Origin: Halalkalirubrum salinum
GTDB lineage: Archaea; Halobacteriota; Halobacteria; Halobacteriales; Haloferacaceae
DNA: 64,000 nucleotides
NCBI RefSeq assembly: GCF_005543295.1
Contig: NZ_SRSG01000059.1
Span: forward strand, 237,714-301,713
Reading direction: 5' to 3'
The stretch's first letter is position 1; each line of letters begins with the position of its first letter. The notes below the pieces were generated by a model, which did not search any database, was not told where the DNA came from, and saw only the letters and a program-made list of their open reading frames with translations. The translations under genes and the position numbers were made by a program. Below are positions 1-8,910 of the stretch, piece after piece.

Positions 1-1454
1 ACGTCCCCACGGATAGTGGCAGAGTGGTCTTGGGTCTGGTCGGCGAGCTTTTTGACCTCGTCGGCCACGACGGCGAATCCATCGCCGGCACCGCCTTCGG
101 TCGATCCACTCGCGCGTGCGGCCTCGATGTTCGCGTTCAACGCGAGGATGTTCGTTTGTTCAGCGATGTCGTCGATGAGCGCTGTCGCGTCCGACACAGA
201 ATCCATTCGGGTGTCGACCGCCTCGATCAGTTCGACGAGCGCACTCACGTGGGTGTCGACATCGTCCATCACGTCGATCGCGGCCTGGATCTGTTCTGTG
301 CCGTCGTCTGTTATTTCTGCCGTGCGACTAGACTCCGCGGAGACCTCCTCAGCACTGGAGGCAATCTCTTCGATCGCCGCCGAGAGGTCACTCATCTCGT
401 CGCTCGCGGACTCGAGTCCTTCGACCTGTTCGCGGAGTCGATCCGAGAGCTCGCGGACGTCTTCGGCCTGTTCGCGCTGTGTGCGTTCGAGCCGTTCGGC
501 GCGATTGCGCGCCGATTCGGTGGTTGACTCGACGCTGTCGGCGAACCGACGGAGTTCGGTAATGACTGTCGAGAGGTCATGAGTCATGTCAGTGTACGCG
601 CTGCTGACCTGTTGCATCGCATCGATATCGCTGTCGCGTGGCGGACGTTGTGTCAAATCTCGGTTTGCGACAGCCGACAGCGCGTCGGCCATGATCGCTG
701 CTTCTGCCCGAAGCGTCTCGTTGAGTGCACCCATCTGTTCGCGCTGGGCTTCAGCCTCCTCACGAGCGGCGGCGACTTCCCGCTGTTTCGCTTCGAGCGC
801 TTCGATGTCTGCGACGCGATCGTCGAGATCGCTGTGGGTCGCTTCGAGCGACTGCCAGTTGAACAGGATTGCAATGGCCAACCCAGAGACGAACACGGCG
901 TGGATAAGCCCCCAGATCGCAGGGTTCTCGATCGCAGCCGGGTGGTTGAACACCGCGATGTGTCCGAACAGTCCGAAGATGCTGTGTTGGGCGGCGACGT
1001 AGCCGATCGAGACGGCAAACGGCACCCAGTCTTCATACAGTGCCACGACGCCAACGCCAACGAAGTACACGAAGTGCGCTTCGATGAACCCGCCCGAAAA
1101 GTATGCCAGCACCGCCGCACAGGTCATGAATCCAAGCGATGCGAACGACGATCGAATCCGCCGTGGGAGTTGTGGAATTGCGGCCACCACGACAAATCCA
1201 GCGATAATGCCGATGCCGACGATCGCGTTGACGAGCGGGATTACCGGGAACTCAGCTCCGGTTACGGGTTCCACCCCGACGAGTCTACTCAAGAGGAACA
1301 AAAACGGGATGTGCAGGGCGATGACTGCCAGTATGACTCGATGGCGCGTCTGAAACGATGCGTCCGTGATCCGTGTCCCGTCTGGAATCCGTCGGATGAA
1401 GGTTCGTACCTTCGATAGTGGCGGTTCGGTTTCGGTGGCAGACTCACTCATCAT
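1..1454 (-). CDS. Membrane methyl-accepting chemotaxis transducer (C-terminus outside window)
   Basis: Reading the minus strand from the ATG pair at 1454/1451 gives an open frame to the window edge, 484 codons with no stop. Residues about 39-57, 71-93, 103-122, 126-161 and 180-199 are hydrophobic, giving a multi-span membrane input domain. It contains the run [17 protein letters not shown], a type of sensor also found on bacterial transducers and cyclases. A long charged coiled coil follows from about residue 200, with no obvious large periplasmic domain. Near the cut end is the signalling hairpin tip ([17 protein letters not shown], then [13 protein letters not shown]), which docks CheW/CheA. 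The protein should therefore sense an unknown signal at or in the membrane and control the flagellar motor. The upstream AT-rich region 1455-1759 carries its promoter. The ligand cannot be told from the sequence. Confidence 0.9.
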   Translation of the reverse strand, partial: MMSESATETEPPLSKVRTFIRRIPDGTRITDASFQTRHRVILAVIALHIPFLFLLSRLVGVEPVTGAEFPVIPLVNAIVGIGIIAGFVVVAAIPQLPRRIRSSFASLGFMTCAAVLAYFSGGFIEAHFVYFVGVGVVALYEDWVPFAVSIGYVAAQHSIFGLFGHIAVFNHPAAIENPAIWGLIHAVFVSGLAIAILFNWQSLEATHSDLDDRVADIEALEAKQREVAAAREEAEAQREQMGALNETLRAEAAIMADALSAVANRDLTQRPPRDSDIDAMQQVSSAYTDMTHDLSTVITELRRFADSVESTTESARNRAERLERTQREQAEDVRELSDRLREQVEGLESASDEMSDLSAAIEEIASSAEEVSAESSRTAEITDDGTEQIQAAIDVMDDVDTHVSALVELIEAVDTRMDSVSDATALIDDIAEQTNILALNANIEAARASGSTEGGAGDGFAVVADEVKKLADQTQDHSATIRGD

Positions 1455-1759
1455 TCAATTACTGCTGGATCCGCCATCGGGTCATATATATTTACGGCTG
1501 GGATTATTATATCTGATATCGCCTTCCAACACACAGCAGAAGCCAACATAAAGAGTACCGACGGATTTCTGACTTGTTGTAAAGTACGATACGTTCCGTG
1601 TTGACTACGCATCACGCGGGTGAAAATAATCTCACGAAGCGGTTGTGGACAACATATTTGTAGGTGTTTGCCGTGGACATTACGTTATGAGAATCTCGCC
1701 GCGAGTACAACCTGGAGACACCTCGACAAATTATAGCATGATTCCGGGAGCGTGAACGG
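1455..1759. promoter_or_regulatory. AT-rich divergent intergenic region
   Basis: This 305-base gap lies between the transducer (minus) and the 160-aa gene (plus). It holds TATA-like runs around 1483-1492 and 1506-1515 that would suit the transducer promoter, and another near 1728-1736, roughly 25 bases before the plus-strand ATG at 1760. I see no convincing gene in it. Confidence 0.45.
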
Positions 1760-2242
1760 ATGAGCCACCCAACCAGCTTCCGGCATGCGCTTTGGGATGG
1801 ACTCCGGACGATCTATCGAGGAATCAGACGGACCGTCGCAACCGACAAAGAGCACAGCGGACCGGCATTTGTAGTGTCGGCGAATCTTCCCGACGTGGAG
1901 GCTGCGCTCGGTCGGCAGTATTTTGCGCCAAACTGGGCGTTCTCGTACAACAAGCGGGGCGAGGAGTTGAACCTCGCACGAATCGTGCACAATCGCCGTG
2001 AAATCAACCAGCACGAGTACATCTGGTGGCAGACACACGTTCGCGGCTGGATCCAGGATGATGGATCGGTCCGGCTTCGATCGCACTACGAGCTCGAGCC
2101 GACAGCGTACGATCAAGACCACCTTGACGGAATCGGCCTCGACGTCGACGCGGGTACCGATATTCTTGCCGAGGTGCTAGACGAAGAGGGGCTGTCCTAC
2201 GAGTACTACGAGGATCTGCCCGCCGGTGGGCTGTCGAGATGA
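1760..2242 (+). CDS. Conserved-looking haloarchaeal protein of unknown function
   Basis: The 160-aa product has an acidic, haloarchaeal composition and good coding character. I do not recognise a family. It has no signal peptide or membrane span. The middle is rich in Trp, Tyr and His (FAPNWAFSYNKRGEE, HEYIWWQTHVRGW) and the C-terminus is acidic and Tyr-rich (EGLSYEYYEDLP), suggesting a small soluble alpha/beta fold. The ATG at 1760 lies about 25 bases after an AT-rich box, as expected for a leaderless transcript. It stands alone between the transducer and the tRNA-Val repeat region, so context gives no role. Confidence 0.7.
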   Translation: MSHPTSFRHALWDGLRTIYRGIRRTVATDKEHSGPAFVVSANLPDVEAALGRQYFAPNWAFSYNKRGEELNLARIVHNRREINQHEYIWWQTHVRGWIQDDGSVRLRSHYELEPTAYDQDHLDGIGLDVDAGTDILAEVLDEEGLSYEYYEDLPAGGLSR

Positions 2243-2380
2243 GTACCTACTCGTGAATTTTTGCGGTGAAAAATTGAACGCGACGAGATTAAACGGGGAC
2301 ATTGTTCGCGGTGAAATCAACCGGGAAACTCGATCGATCGAGACCGCTAGGTAGCTTGCTTCGCTGGTTGGTGTGAAAAC

Positions 2381-2575
2381 GGGCGGAATCGAACCTCACT
2401 CCCCACTTGGTTTGCTGGTGGGTGGGTTCGGGCGGAATCGAACCTCACTCTTCACTTGGTTTGCTGGTGGGTGGGTTCGGGCGGAATCGAACCTCACTCG
2501 CAGCACAGCTGCTCGCTGGCTCGATTCCGCCCTCACAATTGCTCACACACGGCTCGCTTCGCTCGCCGGTGTGAG
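2381..2575. repeat. Tandem and inverted copies of the tRNA-Val 3' end
   Basis: Three direct copies of the last ~20 bases of the adjacent tRNA-Val begin at 2381, 2430 and 2479, an exact 49-bp period. Each matches the T-arm and 3' acceptor strand and then diverges. The last copy (GGGCGGAATCGA, 2479-2490) is followed after exactly 30 bases by its perfect inverted copy (TCGATTCCGCCC, 2521-2532). A nested GCAGC/GCTGC stem sits in that loop at 2500-2512. A second hairpin (CTCACAC ... GTGTGAG, about 2542-2575) directly abuts the tRNA 3' end. The array lies downstream of the tRNA in the direction of its transcription. It may be remnants of integration at the tRNA, or a terminator or processing element. 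Confidence 0.85.
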
Positions 2576-2648
2576 TGGGTTCGGGCGGAATCGAACCGCC
2601 GATCTCGTCCTTGTAAGGGACACGTCATAACCACTAGACCACGAACCC
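2576..2648 (-). tRNA. tRNA-Val (UAC)
   Basis: The complement of this stretch folds into a full cloverleaf. The 7-bp acceptor is GGGTTCG with CGAACCC, the anticodon stem TGTCC/GGACG encloses loop CTTACAA, and the T-arm GGCGG-TTCGATT-CCGCC is perfect. The discriminator is A and CCA is not encoded. The anticodon is UAC, reading GUA and probably GUG valine codons. No intron is present. Confidence 0.97.
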
Positions 2649-2750
2649 TGTACCCGTCGTACCCTGTCCGAACGAATAACGCTTTCTTTCTCCCCGGCCG
2701 AAACCGACAGCGGCGAAACCGCTATCTGATCGTCGACCCTCAAACAGACC

Positions 2751-3248
2751 GTGAACGCGCGCCAGACGATCGTCGCCATCCTCCTCATCGCCGCGATCGG
2801 TGGCTACGCCGCCTACAGCCTCGGATTCATCGCCGGCGGCGACTACGAGTGGACGACCGTCGAAATCGAAGACTCAGAAACCGGCGATCGCCTCGCAACG
2901 GTCGACGCCCGAGTCGCTGACGACTTCGCGAAACGCTACACAGGATTGAGCGACACCGCGTCGCTTGAGGAAAACGAGGGCATGCTGTTCGTTCACGACG
3001 AGACTGACTCACACACGTACGTCATGCGAGACATGGACTTCCCGCTCGACATCATCTTCATCGACGCCGACGGCCAGATCACCGAGATCCACTCCGCGCC
3101 GACTGAACCCGACGCTGATTCACTAACCGAATACCGCGGCGAGGGAATGTACGTGTTAGAGGTGAACGAAGGGTTCGCCGAACGCCACAACGTCTCGGTT
3201 GGCAATCGTGTCCAGATCGATCTTGACGAGCGACGTGACGATCGATAG
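2751..3248 (+). CDS. DUF192 family exported/membrane-anchored protein
   Basis: The 165-aa protein has a GTG start at 2751. Residues 5-25 are a hydrophobic N-terminal anchor or signal (TIVAILLIAAIGGYAAYSLGF). The rest is a DUF192 domain, recognisable by RYTGLSDTASLEENEGMLFV, the MDFPLDIIFID core and the YVLEVNEGF segment near the end. DUF192 proteins are small extracytoplasmic beta-rich proteins of unsettled function. It is followed by the ABC exporter in the same direction after a 130-base gap, so shared transcription is possible but not shown. Confidence 0.88.
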   Translation: MNARQTIVAILLIAAIGGYAAYSLGFIAGGDYEWTTVEIEDSETGDRLATVDARVADDFAKRYTGLSDTASLEENEGMLFVHDETDSHTYVMRDMDFPLDIIFIDADGQITEIHSAPTEPDADSLTEYRGEGMYVLEVNEGFAERHNVSVGNRVQIDLDERRDDR

Positions 3249-3379
3249 CGCTTCGAAGAGCAGCACAGCGATCGATAGCGCTCACCGGCCGTCTCGCTCA
3301 TCACGTAACGGCAATTGTGTCTGCTACTATTTCGATTCGAAGCGAATACTCTTGCAGGAGAGGCGCTAAACGGGGTGTA

Positions 3380-5311
3380 ATGAGTAGCATCGACTGGGAG
3401 AAGGATGATCCGTTCGAGGATCAGCGCGAGTCGGTCGAAAAGCCGATGAAACGGCTATTGTTCGAGTATGGCCGCCCGCACTGGTTTTCGGTCGCTGCGG
3501 GAATCTCCGCGAGTATCCTCGCCCGGATCCTTGACCTTCTGCCACCGCTTTTGCTCGGCATCGCGATCGACGGCATCTTCCTCAACAACGAGCCGTTCGC
3601 GCTGCCGTTGGTCCCTGAAGCATGGCTCCCGGCAACCGAATCCGAACAGTTCATGTTGACTGTCGGAATTATTGCCGGCTCGTTCCTCGTTGGCGCAGCG
3701 TTCCACTGGATCCGCAACTGGGGATTCAACGCGTTCGCCCAGAACATCCAACACGAGGTTCGAACCGACACCTACGACAAGATCCAGCGACTCGACATGG
3801 AGTTCTTCGCCGACAAACAAACCGGTGAAATGATGTCGATCCTCTCGAACGACGTCAACCAGCTCGAACGATTCCTCAACGACGGGCTGAACTCCTCGTT
3901 CCGCCTCGGCGTGATGGTCCTCGGGATCGCCGTCATCCTCGTCTCGTTGAACCCACAGCTGGCACTCGTCGCGATGTCACCGGTCCCGCTCATCGCCGTG
4001 TTCACCTACGTGTTCGTCAAGCGAATCCAGCCGAAGTACGCCGCCGTTCGATCGAGCGTCGGAAAGGTGAACTCCAGACTGGAAAACAACCTTGGTGGGA
4101 TCCAGGTCATCAAGTCCTCGAACACCGAGAACTTCGAATCCGATCGCGTCGACGACGTCTCACAGAAGTACTTCGACACGAACTGGGGGGCGATCGCAAT
4201 CCGGATCAAGTTCTTCCCCGGCCTGCAACTCATCTCTGGAATCGGCTTCGTGCTCACGTTCCTCGTCGGCGGCTACTGGGTGTTTACCGGGGCTGGCCCG
4301 GGGCCGTTCACCGGCACGCTCAACGAGGGTGCGTTCGTGACGTTTATCCTGTTGACCCAACAGCTCGTCTGGCCGATGGCCCAGTTCGGCCAGATCATCA
4401 ACATGTACCAGCGGGCGGAGGCCTCCGCCGAGCGGATCTTCGGATTGATGGACGAAGAGGGACGAATCGAATCCGAGACGGACGTCAACAATCTCGTCAT
4501 CAGCGACGGCACCGTCACGTACGACGACGTATCGTTCAGCTACACTGACGGCGAGCAGATCCTCGAAGACGTGTCCTTCAGGGTTGACGGCGGCGACACG
4601 CTCGCGCTCGTCGGGCCCACGGGCGCGGGCAAATCGACCGTCCTCAAGCTGTTGCTCCGGCTGTACGACGCCGACGAGGGGACGATCGCGATCGACGGCC
4701 AGGACGTGACCGACGTGCGGCTGTCGAGTCTCAGACAGTCCATGGGCTACGTGGGACAGGACTCGTACCTGTTTTACGGGACCGTCGAGGACAACATCGC
4801 CTACGGCACCTTCGACGCCGACGAGGACGCGATCGTCGAGGCAGCCAAGGCCGCCGAAGCCCACGAGTTCATCACGAACCTCCCAGAGGGCTACGACACG
4901 ATGGTCGGCGAGCGCGGCGTGAAGCTCTCTGGCGGGCAGCGCCAGCGCGTCGCGATCGCCCGGGCAATCCTGAAAGATCCCGACATTCTCGTCCTCGACG
5001 AGGCGACCTCCGACGTGGACACCGAGACCGAGATGCTGATCCAACGCAGTCTCGACGACCTCACCGCAGACCGGACCACGTTTGCGATCGCCCACCGACT
5101 GTCGACGATCAAAGACGCTGATACGATTGTCGTCCTCGAAGACGGCCAAATCGTCGAGCGCGGCAGCCACGACGCGTTGCTCGACAACGACGGACTGTAC
5201 GCGCACCTGTGGGGCGTTCAGGCCGGCGAGATCGACTCGCTGCCTCAGGAGTTCATCGAACGGGCCGCCCGCCGGCAGGCACGCACCGAAGTCGATGCTG
5301 ACGACGACTGA
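3380..5311 (+). CDS. ABC-type multidrug/lipid exporter, fused membrane and ATPase domains
   Basis: The protein is a 643-aa half-transporter of the ABCB/MsbA type. An N-terminal cytoplasmic stretch leads into a six-helix exporter domain (about residues 50-335), then a nucleotide-binding domain with Walker A GPTGAGKST near 411, the signature LSGGQRQRVAIARA near 516, Walker B ILVLDEATSD near 536 and the switch His in AIAHRLST. It should work as a homodimer pumping a hydrophobic substrate outward. An upstream GTG at 3317 would add 21 unlike residues, so I chose ATG 3380, which begins MSSIDWEKDDP. The substrate is not predictable. The arfB gene begins about 48 bases downstream. Confidence 0.95.
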   Translation: MSSIDWEKDDPFEDQRESVEKPMKRLLFEYGRPHWFSVAAGISASILARILDLLPPLLLGIAIDGIFLNNEPFALPLVPEAWLPATESEQFMLTVGIIAGSFLVGAAFHWIRNWGFNAFAQNIQHEVRTDTYDKIQRLDMEFFADKQTGEMMSILSNDVNQLERFLNDGLNSSFRLGVMVLGIAVILVSLNPQLALVAMSPVPLIAVFTYVFVKRIQPKYAAVRSSVGKVNSRLENNLGGIQVIKSSNTENFESDRVDDVSQKYFDTNWGAIAIRIKFFPGLQLISGIGFVLTFLVGGYWVFTGAGPGPFTGTLNEGAFVTFILLTQQLVWPMAQFGQIINMYQRAEASAERIFGLMDEEGRIESETDVNNLVISDGTVTYDDVSFSYTDGEQILEDVSFRVDGGDTLALVGPTGAGKSTVLKLLLRLYDADEGTIAIDGQDVTDVRLSSLRQSMGYVGQDSYLFYGTVEDNIAYGTFDADEDAIVEAAKAAEAHEFITNLPEGYDTMVGERGVKLSGGQRQRVAIARAILKDPDILVLDEATSDVDTETEMLIQRSLDDLTADRTTFAIAHRLSTIKDADTIVVLEDGQIVERGSHDALLDNDGLYAHLWGVQAGEIDSLPQEFIERAARRQARTEVDADDD

Positions 5312-5359
5312 CCGCCACCGAGCGGCGAAATTGAAGTGCCCGCCGATCGATCGTCCTGT

Positions 5360-6109
5360 ATGAAGCTGACAGAGGCGACGTGGACGGACGTCCGCGACGC
5401 CGACCCTACACTCGGGATGATTCCAGTCGGGAGCACCGAACAACACGGGCCACACGCACCGCTCGGCACTGATCTGTTGCACGCCGAGTCAGTCGCCGAG
5501 GCGGCGGCCGATCAGTACTGCGAACAGACGGGTTCGCCGGTCGCCGTTGCGCCACCGATTCCGATCGGTATCGCCGAGGAACACCGCCGTTTCGACGGCA
5601 CGCTCTGGGTCTCTCCTGACACCTTCCGGGCGTACGTCCGCGAAACCGCTGCGAGCATGGCGTTTCACGGAATCGATCGGCTCGTCATCGTCAACGGCCA
5701 CGGTGGCAACATCGACGCGCTGGCGGAGACCGCAGCCACGGTATCACGCCACGAAGATGCCTACGCCGTCGCGTTCACGTGGTTCAACGCGGTCGGCGAG
5801 CACACGAAGCGGATGGGCCACGCCGGGCCGCTGGAGACGGGACTGTTGCGACATACCCATCCGGAACTGGTGCGAGAGGATCGCGTCGAGGAGGCGGCTG
5901 CGGACGGAAGCGATCGGTGGGGCGAGTGGGTTGCCGGCGTCAATCTGGCACACGACTCCAGTGAGTTCACCGACTCGGGAGTCGTCGGCGATCCGAGTGA
6001 GGGTGACCCAGCACTCGGCGAAGAATTGTTAGAAAGCGCGGCTGACGCACTCGTCGAACTGTTAGCTGCGGTCAAAAATCGCGACGTCGATCGGTATCCG
6101 GTCGGGTGA
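5360..6109 (+). CDS. arfB: Creatininase-family amidohydrolase, probably FAPy deformylase
   Basis: The 249-aa protein belongs to the creatininase fold. Metal-binding motifs are visible: GSTEQHGPHAPLGTD near residue 20, the EEH motif near 74, and IVNGHGGN near 113. The archaeal members of this length are ArfB enzymes, which remove the formyl group from the ring-opened GTP product (2-amino-5-formylamino-6-ribosylamino-pyrimidinone phosphate) in riboflavin and F420 synthesis. ATG 5360 is preferred over 5336 because the family begins right at the LTEATW segment. The pterin enzyme MptD lies 570 bases on. An alternative is another creatininase-type hydrolase, but the ArfB assignment is common in haloarchaea. 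Confidence 0.82.
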   Translation: MKLTEATWTDVRDADPTLGMIPVGSTEQHGPHAPLGTDLLHAESVAEAAADQYCEQTGSPVAVAPPIPIGIAEEHRRFDGTLWVSPDTFRAYVRETAASMAFHGIDRLVIVNGHGGNIDALAETAATVSRHEDAYAVAFTWFNAVGEHTKRMGHAGPLETGLLRHTHPELVREDRVEEAAADGSDRWGEWVAGVNLAHDSSEFTDSGVVGDPSEGDPALGEELLESAADALVELLAAVKNRDVDRYPVG

Positions 6110-6121
6110 GCGCACGCAGTA

Positions 6122-6538
6122 TTACGCGTCGTCGTCGTCCGCCCCATCGGCGTGGGCCTCGTCCAATGCGCCCTTGAGCTGTGGCACGGTCCCCGCGAGC
6201 GTGGCGACCTGTTCTCGGGTCGTTTCGATCTGTTCGAACAACGACTCAACGGTCTCCAGCTCGGCTTCGAGGTCCTCTGCATCCTCGAAGGCGTCCGCAC
6301 GCTCGCCGATCGCGTACCACTTTTTGGCCTGTCGGAGTTCGTCAGCGGCGTCGCCGAGATCGAGCGATCCCTTTAGCGCGTTCAGCGCACCCAACACGTT
6401 GTCGGCTTCGACGGCCCAGAAGTCCTCGGTCGTCGGCAGGGCGGCCTTTGCCGCGTCGAGGTGGTCCTCGACGTCGCCGCGCATCTCGTTTGCAGCCTCG
6501 CTGAACAGCTCGTCGTCGTCGAACGTCGCTTGGCTCAT
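6122..6538 (-). CDS. Haloarchaeal DUF5790-like helical protein
   Basis: The 138-aa product is strongly acidic, almost entirely helical by composition, and ends in Asp-rich DDDDA. The opening DDDELFSEAANEMRGDVE and the central WAVEADNVLGALNALKGSL match my memory of the haloarchaeal family DUF5790, whose function is unknown. The end of the protein (LEAELETVESLFEQIETTREQVATL) looks like a coiled coil. Its promoter side (6582-6596) carries a TTTCACTTTC element shared with radA. It faces arfB tail to tail, with about 12 bases between. Confidence 0.75.
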   Translation of the reverse strand: MSQATFDDDELFSEAANEMRGDVEDHLDAAKAALPTTEDFWAVEADNVLGALNALKGSLDLGDAADELRQAKKWYAIGERADAFEDAEDLEAELETVESLFEQIETTREQVATLAGTVPQLKGALDEAHADGADDDDA

Positions 6539-6675
6539 ACGCGAGTATTCGACCGCTCGCCGTTTAAACCCGATCCCAAAAGCGAAAGTGAAATATAAGC
6601 AATCGAGCCGAGAGACTGCCTTTCGGACGCGGTCGACCGATCAGTTTCAGTTCGGTGCCTCGGCGATCATCGTGA

Positions 6676-7017
6676 TTATTCTTCGACTGCAACGAGTTTC
6701 ATCAACGGATACCCTTCCTCCATTTCCATCCGCGTCCGAACGGTCGTCCCCTCGCGTTCGATCCGCATCTCGACCTCCATGAGTGAGCCAGTCAGTTCGG
6801 TATAACCGTTTTCGTGGCCGATCGCTGCCGCGACAGCCTCGTCGTCGATTTCGACGGTAACGGACGCACAGAACGGCTGGTTTTCGATCGATTCGGCCAT
6901 CGCACGCTCGAGGCTTCGGGTACTGTCGGGGCTGACGGGCGTGCCCGCAAACTGGTGGTACAGCGATCCAAACTTGATTCCTGCTTCGAAACACGCCTGC
7001 TCGCGATCGGTTGGCAT
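6676..7017 (-). CDS. mptD: Archaeal dihydroneopterin aldolase
   Basis: The 113-aa protein matches the archaeal MptD family, a small tetrameric aldolase that splits 7,8-dihydroneopterin to 6-hydroxymethyl-dihydropterin and glycolaldehyde in methanopterin/folate-type pterin synthesis. The signature block is ACFEAGIKFGSLYHQFAGTP near the N-terminus, followed by ESIENQPFCASVTV. Length and lack of insertions fit the family. The start ATG 7017 is the natural one, and the divergent azf gene begins at 7137. Haloarchaea make a folate-like cofactor, which gives this enzyme a clear place. Confidence 0.85.
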   Translation of the reverse strand: MPTDREQACFEAGIKFGSLYHQFAGTPVSPDSTRSLERAMAESIENQPFCASVTVEIDDEAVAAAIGHENGYTELTGSLMEVEMRIEREGTTVRTRMEMEEGYPLMKLVAVEE

Positions 7018-7136
7018 GTGCGATGTTTCACCTGCGGCCGTTAATCGGTGTCGACCGGGCCGAAGATGATGCCTCCCAGAGGTACACAGAAGAAAACCGC
7101 GTCTTACTTACGCTCGCTCGACGGTTAGACGAACGA

Positions 7137-7922
7137 ATGGATCGACCAGTCCTGCTCACCGGGGCCGGCGGACGCGTCGGACAGGCCATTTTGCAGCACC
7201 TCGGTGACGCGTACGACTGGCGATTGCTCGACCGCGAGCCCTTGACCGACAAGAAACTGCCCGACGGAGTCGATCGATCGGCGGTAACGGTCGCTGACGT
7301 CACCGATCGGCGCGCGATCAAAGACGCGATGGCTGGCGTAGGTGTCGTGATTCACCTCGCGGGCGACCCACGGAAGACGGCACCGTGGACGAGCGTACTA
7401 AAAAACAACATCGATGGCACGCAGGCGATCTACGAGGCAGCCCACAATGCGGGTGTCGAAAAGATCGCGTTTGCCTCGTCGAACCACGCGGTGGGTGCGT
7501 ACGAGACTGAGGAACGAACACCGGATCTGTACCGTGAGACCGACGAGTACCGTCTTGACGGCACCGAACTGCCCAGACCGGGTAATCTCTACGGCGTCTC
7601 GAAGGCGACCGGGGAGTTCCTCGGTCGATACTATTACGACGAGTACGGCCTCTCGACGGTCGCGGTCCGGATCGGTAATCTCACCAAAGAACACCCGCCG
7701 CGGAACTACGAGCGCGGGCAGGCAATGTGGCTCTCTCACCGTGACTGTGCACACCTATTCGAACGGTGTATCCTCGCGGACTACGGCTTCGAAATCGTCT
7801 ACGGGATCTCCGATAACGATCGAAAGTACTACTCGATCGATCGTGCCCGAGAGATACTCGGGTACGATCCACAGGATAACTCCGCGGCGTACCATCTTGA
7901 CGGAACACCAAGAGAGCAGTGA
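7137..7922 (+). CDS. azf: NAD-dependent glucose-6-phosphate dehydrogenase (archaeal zwischenferment)
   Basis: The 261-aa extended-SDR/epimerase-fold protein has GAGGRVGQ for NAD binding at about residues 8-15, the YGVSK catalytic Tyr-Lys pair in PRPGNLYGVSKATGE, and the tail SDNDRKYYSIDRAREILGYDPQDNSA. The whole sequence closely resembles the Haloferax enzyme Azf as I remember it. That enzyme oxidises glucose-6-phosphate to the lactone with NAD in the haloarchaeal oxidative pentose-phosphate pathway. Start ATG 7137 was chosen over 7011 because the extra 42 residues are unlike the family and overlap the divergent mptD start. Confidence 0.9.
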   Translation: MDRPVLLTGAGGRVGQAILQHLGDAYDWRLLDREPLTDKKLPDGVDRSAVTVADVTDRRAIKDAMAGVGVVIHLAGDPRKTAPWTSVLKNNIDGTQAIYEAAHNAGVEKIAFASSNHAVGAYETEERTPDLYRETDEYRLDGTELPRPGNLYGVSKATGEFLGRYYYDEYGLSTVAVRIGNLTKEHPPRNYERGQAMWLSHRDCAHLFERCILADYGFEIVYGISDNDRKYYSIDRAREILGYDPQDNSAAYHLDGTPREQ

Positions 7923-7941
7923 GTCGAACCGCCGCAACAGC

Positions 7942-8877
7942 TCAGAAGTCGTAGCTGACGCCAGTGAGCTCCGTAGAGACGTCCCAGAGCCGCTCGGCGT
8001 CCGCCTCGTCGTAGGATCGATCGCTCGACTCTTGCATCGTCGGCGCGCCGCGCATGTTCAACAGCCCGCCGGGCCCGACGTACTCGCCGCCGGACAGTTC
8101 TGGATGCGTCGCGGCGTACAACAACGGCCACGCGCCCTGTTCGGCCGGCTGTCCGAAGAGCGCGTTTGCGACGCCCATGAGCGCCGTCTTGAGCTGCGAC
8201 CCCTCCATTTCGGGTCCGCGACGCTGGAGATTCGTGGCAGCGTATCCGGGATGACAGGCGATAGAGATGGTGTCGGCGTCAGTCTGCGTGAGGCGGCGAT
8301 CGAGCTCGTAGGCAAACAGCAGATTCGCGAGCTTGCTCTGGGCGTACGCGTCCCACTTGTCGTATGATTGCTCGCTGTGGAGGTCATCAAAGTCGATCGC
8401 ACCGCGTTCGTGAACGCCACTGCTGTGGGTGACGATCCGGCTTTCGCCGTCAGTGTCACGAATTCGATCGAGGAGCAACCCAGTCAACGCAAAGTGGCCG
8501 AGATGATTGACGCCAAACTGGGTCTCCAAGCCGTCTTCGGTCTCTGTTCGGGGGATCGCCATCACGCCGGCGTTGTTACAGAGGATGTCGATCGGCGTGT
8601 CCTCCTCGAGAAGTTTCTCCGCGAACCGACGGATCGATTCGAGGCTCGCGAGATCGAGCTTACCGACTGCGAGCGACGCGTTCGGGATCTCCTCGCGGAT
8701 CGATTGCACCGCGTCTTTGCCGCGATCGACGCTGCGACACGCGAGGATCACGCGCGCGCCCTTTCGAGCAAACGCTTTGGTCGCCTCGTAGCCGAGGCCG
8801 CTGTTCGCGCCGGTGACGACGACCGTCTGATCGTGCATCTCTGACATATCCATCGCAGTCCAGTCGGTGGAGGCCAT
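7942..8877 (-). CDS. Short-chain dehydrogenase/reductase, retinol-dehydrogenase-like
   Basis: The 311-aa classical SDR has cofactor motif TGANSGLG near residue 22, acceptor-region ACRSVDRG suggesting NADP preference, NNAG, the active-site Ser in THSSG and the catalytic pair YAQSK. The layout and length resemble RDH/WWOX-like oxidoreductases that are numerous in haloarchaea with unknown substrates. It converges on azf with a 19-base gap. An ATG eleven residues inside (MSEMHDQ) is an alternative start, since SDRs usually begin just before the glycine-rich strand. Confidence 0.9.
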   Translation of the reverse strand: MASTDWTAMDMSEMHDQTVVVTGANSGLGYEATKAFARKGARVILACRSVDRGKDAVQSIREEIPNASLAVGKLDLASLESIRRFAEKLLEEDTPIDILCNNAGVMAIPRTETEDGLETQFGVNHLGHFALTGLLLDRIRDTDGESRIVTHSSGVHERGAIDFDDLHSEQSYDKWDAYAQSKLANLLFAYELDRRLTQTDADTISIACHPGYAATNLQRRGPEMEGSQLKTALMGVANALFGQPAEQGAWPLLYAATHPELSGGEYVGPGGLLNMRGAPTMQESSDRSYDEADAERLWDVSTELTGVSYDF

Positions 8878-8910
8878 ACGATCGGTACGGGTGCCGAACG
8901 GATAGATCCC

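Noticed and set aside
579..1418. 279-aa plus-strand open frame near the window start
   Set aside because: It runs antisense to the chemotaxis transducer, whose signalling motifs are unmistakable on the minus strand.
2373..2630. 85-aa open frame with GGFGRNRTS repeats
   Set aside because: It lies wholly over the tRNA-Val 3'-end repeat array and the tRNA itself; the peptide repetition is a by-product of the DNA repeat.
4160..5482. 440-aa minus-strand open frame opposite the ABC exporter
   Set aside because: It is the antisense of a clear ABC ATPase; the composition is un-haloarchaeal in placement and no motif is seen. GC-rich codon use opens such frames.
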